Below, piece by piece: positions 60,669 through 64,000 of a stretch of DNA of 64,000 nt. This stretch comes from Pontibacter liquoris (GTDB lineage Bacteria; Bacteroidota; Bacteroidia; Cytophagales; Hymenobacteraceae): NCBI RefSeq assembly GCF_022758235.1, contig NZ_JALEBG010000002.1, positions 806,001-870,000 of the forward strand. Reading direction: 5' to 3'. The translations under genes and the position numbers were made by a program. The notes beneath the pieces were generated by a model. The model was not told the origin of the DNA. It ran no database searches and saw only the letters and a program-made list of their open reading frames with translations. How positions within the stretch are numbered: position 1 is the stretch's first letter; each line of letters begins with the position of its first letter.

Positions 60669-63524
60669 ATGAATCGAGTTCTACTGTTAATTTGTCTCTT
60701 TCTGACAGCCAGCACCCTTAGCTTTGCGCAGTCAGATCCAACACTAGGGCAAGCCAGCGAGTTTGCTGTTCTGGCAGCGACAACTGTAAACAATACCGGC
60801 ACAACCGGGGTATCGGGCAGGCTTGGAATTGCCCCCGGAACCACAGTGAATGATGCCGGCACCCTACTGGTTTCGCACACCCCGATGCACTTGGGCACCG
60901 ACTTGGCCATACAGGCGCAGGCAGATGCTCAAAAGGCCTATGATTTTCTAAAGGGCCGGCCGGTAACCGGCACGCTACCCAACAACATGGGTGGCTTTAT
61001 GGTAACGCCCGGCGTTTACAGAATTGATGGCGATGCCGCGCTTAACGGCATCCTGCGGCTGGATGGTGCCGGCAACATCGATGGCATCTTTATCTTTGTG
61101 ATCTCCGGTAAATTTACTTCTGGCCAGCCGCTGCCGCCTACACCCAGCACAGGCTTGCTGCTGCAAAACGGCGCACAGGCAAAGAACGTGTACTGGGTAG
61201 TAGAAGGCGATGTGACCCTAGGCGGTTCCACGCTATTGCAGGGCACAATCATATCAAACGGCAACATCGACCTGGGGATGGGCGTGGGCCTAATCGGCCG
61301 GGCTATTTCTCTGAAAGGCAGCGTAACCCTGAATACCAACAACATCTTTCTGCCTACTGTGGTAACCAATGACCTGAGCATCGAGAAGAAAGCGGTGGCA
61401 GGCGATTATACCGTTGGCTCTACCGTTACCTATGTGATCAAGACCAAGAACAGCGGTCCAAACGATGCGTCAAACGTGGTGGTAACAGAAGACTTCCCGC
61501 TAGATGGCCTGGAGTTCATAAGCGTGGTGGCAGAGAAAGGCGAAGTAAGACTCGATACCGATGGCAAGTATAGATGGTATGTGGGCGACCTGAAAAACGG
61601 CGAAGAAGCTTCCTTAACCGTGACCTTTAAAATACTGGCAGCCGGTACCATCAACAACCGGGTAACAATTATTGCCAAGGACCCGGATCCGGACCCGACC
61701 GACAACGAAGGAGAAGCACCGGTGGCGGTACCTTGTGCCAAGCCAACTCTGGAACTGACAGGCGAAAGCAGCTTCTGCACGCCCCTGCTTAACACAACCT
61801 ACACGGTAACCAAAGTGCCCGATGCCGTGTCGTATACCTTTGATCTGCCTGTAGGCTGGACAAAAGTATCGCAGACAGATAACACCATCACCGTGAATGC
61901 GCCTGTATCAGGCACTATTAAAGCCACTGTTAAGAACGTGTGCGGCGAAACTGCTACCATAGAAAAACAGGTACAACTGCTACCCGCCTTAGGCACAACA
62001 ACCATAGACGGCGCCGCTGCAACCTGCCAGGACACCCAGCAGCTTGTTTACAGAGCGGGTAGCGCAGGCGCTGATGCCTATGCCTGGACCGCGACCGGCG
62101 ATGTGACTATCGTGGGCAGCACGACCGCTGATACGGTGGTTGTAAATGTAGGTGCCGCAGGAGGCAGCCTGAAGCTGGTAGCCAGCAACAACTGCTTTAC
62201 AGCAACAGCCCTTAAAACAATCACCACTACCGCCAAACCCGCTGCGCCGGCCGCCATAACCGGCAATGCAGATGTTTGCGCAGGCACTAACGCCACGTTT
62301 ACAGTAGCCGATGTAACAGGCGCTACCGGGTATACCTGGACGGTGCCGGCTGGCTGGACGATCGTGAGCGGTCAGGGTACCGGCACGCTGGTAGTAAAGG
62401 CAAGCGATGCCGCCGGCAACATAACCGTAACCGCCGACAACAACTGCGGCAGCAGCGCCGCCACAACCATGGCCCTTACTGCTTCCGCCAAACCAACGAA
62501 ACCTGTAATTACCGGTGACGCAGCCAGCTGCGCAGGCACTACCCTTACCTATAGCGTGGCCGATGTGGCCGACGCAACCGGCTATACCTGGTCTGTACCA
62601 ACCGGCTGGACGATTAAAAAGGGCCAGAACACCACCACCATAGAGGTGGAAGTAGGCAGCACCGCCGGTGATGTGAAAGTGGTAGTGGCAAACAAATGCG
62701 GCGATAGCGAAGCAGGCAGTCTGGCTGTGAAAGGCCTGACGGCACCGGCAACACCGGCTGCCATTACCGGCACCGCAGCCGTTTGCGCTAGCTCCGAAGC
62801 CCTGACCTATACCTTTGCAAACGCCGAGAACGGCGCGGTGTATACCTGGGCAGTGCCGGCCGGCTGGACGATCGTAAGCGGCCAGGGTACCGGTACCATC
62901 ACAGTGAATGCCGGAACAGCCGGTGGTACCATCAGCGTATCGGGCACCAACACCTGCGGCACCAGCGGCACTGCCACTACAGAGGTAACAATCACCACGC
63001 CTCCGGCAGCGCCTGGTCCTATCCGGGATAAGAGCAACGTTTGTGATGGCCTGGTGTATACGATCGATGCCGTGTCTGGCGCTACTTCGTACACCTGGAC
63101 CGTGTCAACAGGCTTTACCATCATCGAAGGACAGGGCACGACCAGCATCAAAGTAAAAGCCAGCCAGCCAACTGCCTCCGGCGAGGTAACGGTGGTCGCC
63201 AACAACGGCACCTGCGGCAGCGCAGTAGCTACTGCTACCATGGATGCCGCGCTTGCCGATGGCCAGCTAAACTTCCCGAAAGCCTTCAGCCCGAACAATG
63301 ATGGTCGCAACGATACCTGGGAGATCAGCAACCTGCTCAAGTTCCCGGATAACGAAGTGCTGATCTTTAACCGCTGGGGCTCTGAAGTATACAGAAAGAA
63401 GAGCTACCAGAACGACTGGAACGGTAACAAGCTGGAAGCCGGCACCTACTTCTACAAAGTGCGTGTGAAGCTTTGCAACGGCGTCGATAAAGAGTTTACC
63501 GGGTATGTGGCCATCTTCCGATAA
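60669..63524 (+). CDS. DUF3494 (ice-binding-like) adhesin with T9SS type-B sorting domain
   Basis: A 951-residue surface protein. Signal peptide about 1-20 (ending LSFAQ). DUF3494 ice-binding-type beta-solenoid domain about 22-235 (SEFAVLAATTVNNTGTTGVS; GDAALNGILRLDGAGNIDG). DUF11-like beta domain about 240-360 (YVIKTKNSGPNDASNVVVTE). Six PKD/Ig-like repeats of about 85 residues, about 364-865, each with GYTWTVPAGWTI-type cores; the codons of the third and fifth are nearly identical. The C-terminal gliding-motility-type domain, about 868-951, has FPKAFSPNNDGRNDTWEI and ends KEFTGYVAIFR, the type-B T9SS signal. PorP/SprF follows 33 bp downstream. DUF3494 proteins bind ice in some species and act as adhesins in others. 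Confidence 0.9.
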   Translation: MNRVLLLICLFLTASTLSFAQSDPTLGQASEFAVLAATTVNNTGTTGVSGRLGIAPGTTVNDAGTLLVSHTPMHLGTDLAIQAQADAQKAYDFLKGRPVTGTLPNNMGGFMVTPGVYRIDGDAALNGILRLDGAGNIDGIFIFVISGKFTSGQPLPPTPSTGLLLQNGAQAKNVYWVVEGDVTLGGSTLLQGTIISNGNIDLGMGVGLIGRAISLKGSVTLNTNNIFLPTVVTNDLSIEKKAVAGDYTVGSTVTYVIKTKNSGPNDASNVVVTEDFPLDGLEFISVVAEKGEVRLDTDGKYRWYVGDLKNGEEASLTVTFKILAAGTINNRVTIIAKDPDPDPTDNEGEAPVAVPCAKPTLELTGESSFCTPLLNTTYTVTKVPDAVSYTFDLPVGWTKVSQTDNTITVNAPVSGTIKATVKNVCGETATIEKQVQLLPALGTTTIDGAAATCQDTQQLVYRAGSAGADAYAWTATGDVTIVGSTTADTVVVNVGAAGGSLKLVASNNCFTATALKTITTTAKPAAPAAITGNADVCAGTNATFTVADVTGATGYTWTVPAGWTIVSGQGTGTLVVKASDAAGNITVTADNNCGSSAATTMALTASAKPTKPVITGDAASCAGTTLTYSVADVADATGYTWSVPTGWTIKKGQNTTTIEVEVGSTAGDVKVVVANKCGDSEAGSLAVKGLTAPATPAAITGTAAVCASSEALTYTFANAENGAVYTWAVPAGWTIVSGQGTGTITVNAGTAGGTISVSGTNTCGTSGTATTEVTITTPPAAPGPIRDKSNVCDGLVYTIDAVSGATSYTWTVSTGFTIIEGQGTTSIKVKASQPTASGEVTVVANNGTCGSAVATATMDAALADGQLNFPKAFSPNNDGRNDTWEISNLLKFPDNEVLIFNRWGSEVYRKKSYQNDWNGNKLEAGTYFYKVRVKLCNGVDKEFTGYVAIFR

Positions 63525-63557
63525 GGCATCCTGAAAATATAGAAACCCAAAAACACC

Positions 63558-64000
63558 ATGAGAATAGTTTATACGCTGCTGGCCCTACTGCTTGCGTTCA
63601 CGGCTAGTGCCCAGCAAAACCCCCAGTACTCGCAGTACATTTTTAACAGCATGAACCTGAACCCGGCATACACCGGTAGCAAGAACATGCTCAACCTGAA
63701 CCTCTTTCACCGCTCGCAGTGGACGGGGCTGGATGGAGCTCCCTCCACGCAGGCTGCCAGCCTGGACGGCCTGGCAGCAGGCGACCGCCTGGGCCTGGGC
63801 CTGGGGCTTACCCGCGATGAGATCGGCCCCCAGAGCACCCTGTCTGCCTATGCCAACGTAGCCGTAAAGCTGCAGGTAAGCGCGGCCGGCGTGCTGAGCC
63901 TGGGCGTGGCGCCAGGGCTGGTGCAAACCACCTTTGATGGTACCGAGCTGGGAATCTCCGATGACCCTGCCATCCCGTCCGGAAAAGACACCAACATCAA
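63558..64000 (+). CDS. PorP/SprF family T9SS outer membrane protein, 5' part
   Basis: The frame from ATG 63558 stays open to the window edge (147 codons). It starts MRIVYTLLALLLAFTASAQ, a signal peptide, and continues NPQYSQYIFNSMNLNPAYTG, the hallmark of PorP/SprF proteins. These form a barrel that holds type-B sorting-domain cargo at the surface and are usually encoded next to that cargo, as here (gap 33 bp, same strand). The gene is cut by the window end. Confidence 0.93.
   Translation, partial: MRIVYTLLALLLAFTASAQQNPQYSQYIFNSMNLNPAYTGSKNMLNLNLFHRSQWTGLDGAPSTQAASLDGLAAGDRLGLGLGLTRDEIGPQSTLSAYANVAVKLQVSAAGVLSLGVAPGLVQTTFDGTELGISDDPAIPSGKDTNI

Noticed and set aside
1-64000. tRNA, rRNA or known riboswitch
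   Set aside because: No cloverleaf with a CCA-type end, rRNA core or recognised riboswitch aptamer was seen in the gaps. A covariance-model scan could still find a diverged RNA.

Overview
The window looks like a chromosomal segment of a member of the Bacteroidota, most likely Cytophagales / Hymenobacteraceae (a Pontibacter-like bacterium). That placement is inference. What supports it is a SusC/SusD pair, a DUF1080 protein, a surface protein with a type IX secretion (T9SS) type-B C-terminal sorting domain followed by PorP/SprF, a fused E1 alpha/beta 2-oxoacid dehydrogenase, a DUF5686 protein, a YtxJ bacillithiol-system protein, TAnnTTTG -7 promoter boxes, few Shine-Dalgarno sequences, and moderately high GC in genes. 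No phage, complete insertion sequence, CRISPR array or RNA gene was recognised.

Layout. 1-4.1 kb: end of ATP synthase (atpA 3' end, atpG), a PafA-like lipoprotein phosphatase and inorganic pyrophosphatase. 4.2-9 kb: a UbiA-like membrane protein, the bifunctional NAD(P)HX repair enzyme, L-serine dehydratase and acylphosphatase. 9.3-24.1 kb: a sugar-oxidation locus. It has a ThuA / glucose-dehydrogenase-like / PKD / cytochrome c fusion lipoprotein, a DUF1080 lipoprotein, two exported TIM-barrel isomerases, a second dehydrogenase-HEAT-cytochrome c lipoprotein, and SusD/SusC for uptake. 24.8-28.4 kb: a YczE-type membrane protein, an NHLRC2-like thioredoxin/NHL protein, and a Crp/Fnr regulator followed by a DinB protein. 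28.6-36.8 kb: nuoA, nuoB and nuoC, then about 5 kb of unrelated opposite-strand genes (prohibitin-like, small membrane protein, medium-chain dehydrogenase, AT-rich MutS-like ATPase), then nuoD. 36.9-45.5 kb: PAP2 phosphatase, DUF5686 protein, DUF4407 protein, an aminotransferase, and an AsnC-type regulator divergent from an AsnRS-like asparagine synthetase. 46-54.6 kb: LutB, an M28 peptidase, IspF, an old yellow enzyme / aldo-keto reductase / MarR group with paired palindromic operators, and an M16 peptidase. 54.8-60.2 kb: E1 alpha/beta dehydrogenase, small exported proteins, YtxJ, OsmC, an outer-membrane-like protein and lipoyl synthase. 60.7-64 kb: a DUF3494 (ice-binding-like) T9SS surface protein and the start of its PorP/SprF partner.

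The least explained content is in the non-coding DNA. The heptamer AAGTATA (or its complement) occurs about 100 times by hand count, against about 6 expected from base composition, with no strand bias. Three long intergenic regions (about 6.84-7.44, 30.65-31.21 and 40.25-41.05 kb) are versions of one composite element: the same modules in the same order, with individual modules exchanged or missing, and a leader made of roughly 32-bp units that each begin CAAGTATA. Other REP/hairpin families are scattered through the window, and one pair brackets the MutS-like gene and forms its C-terminus.
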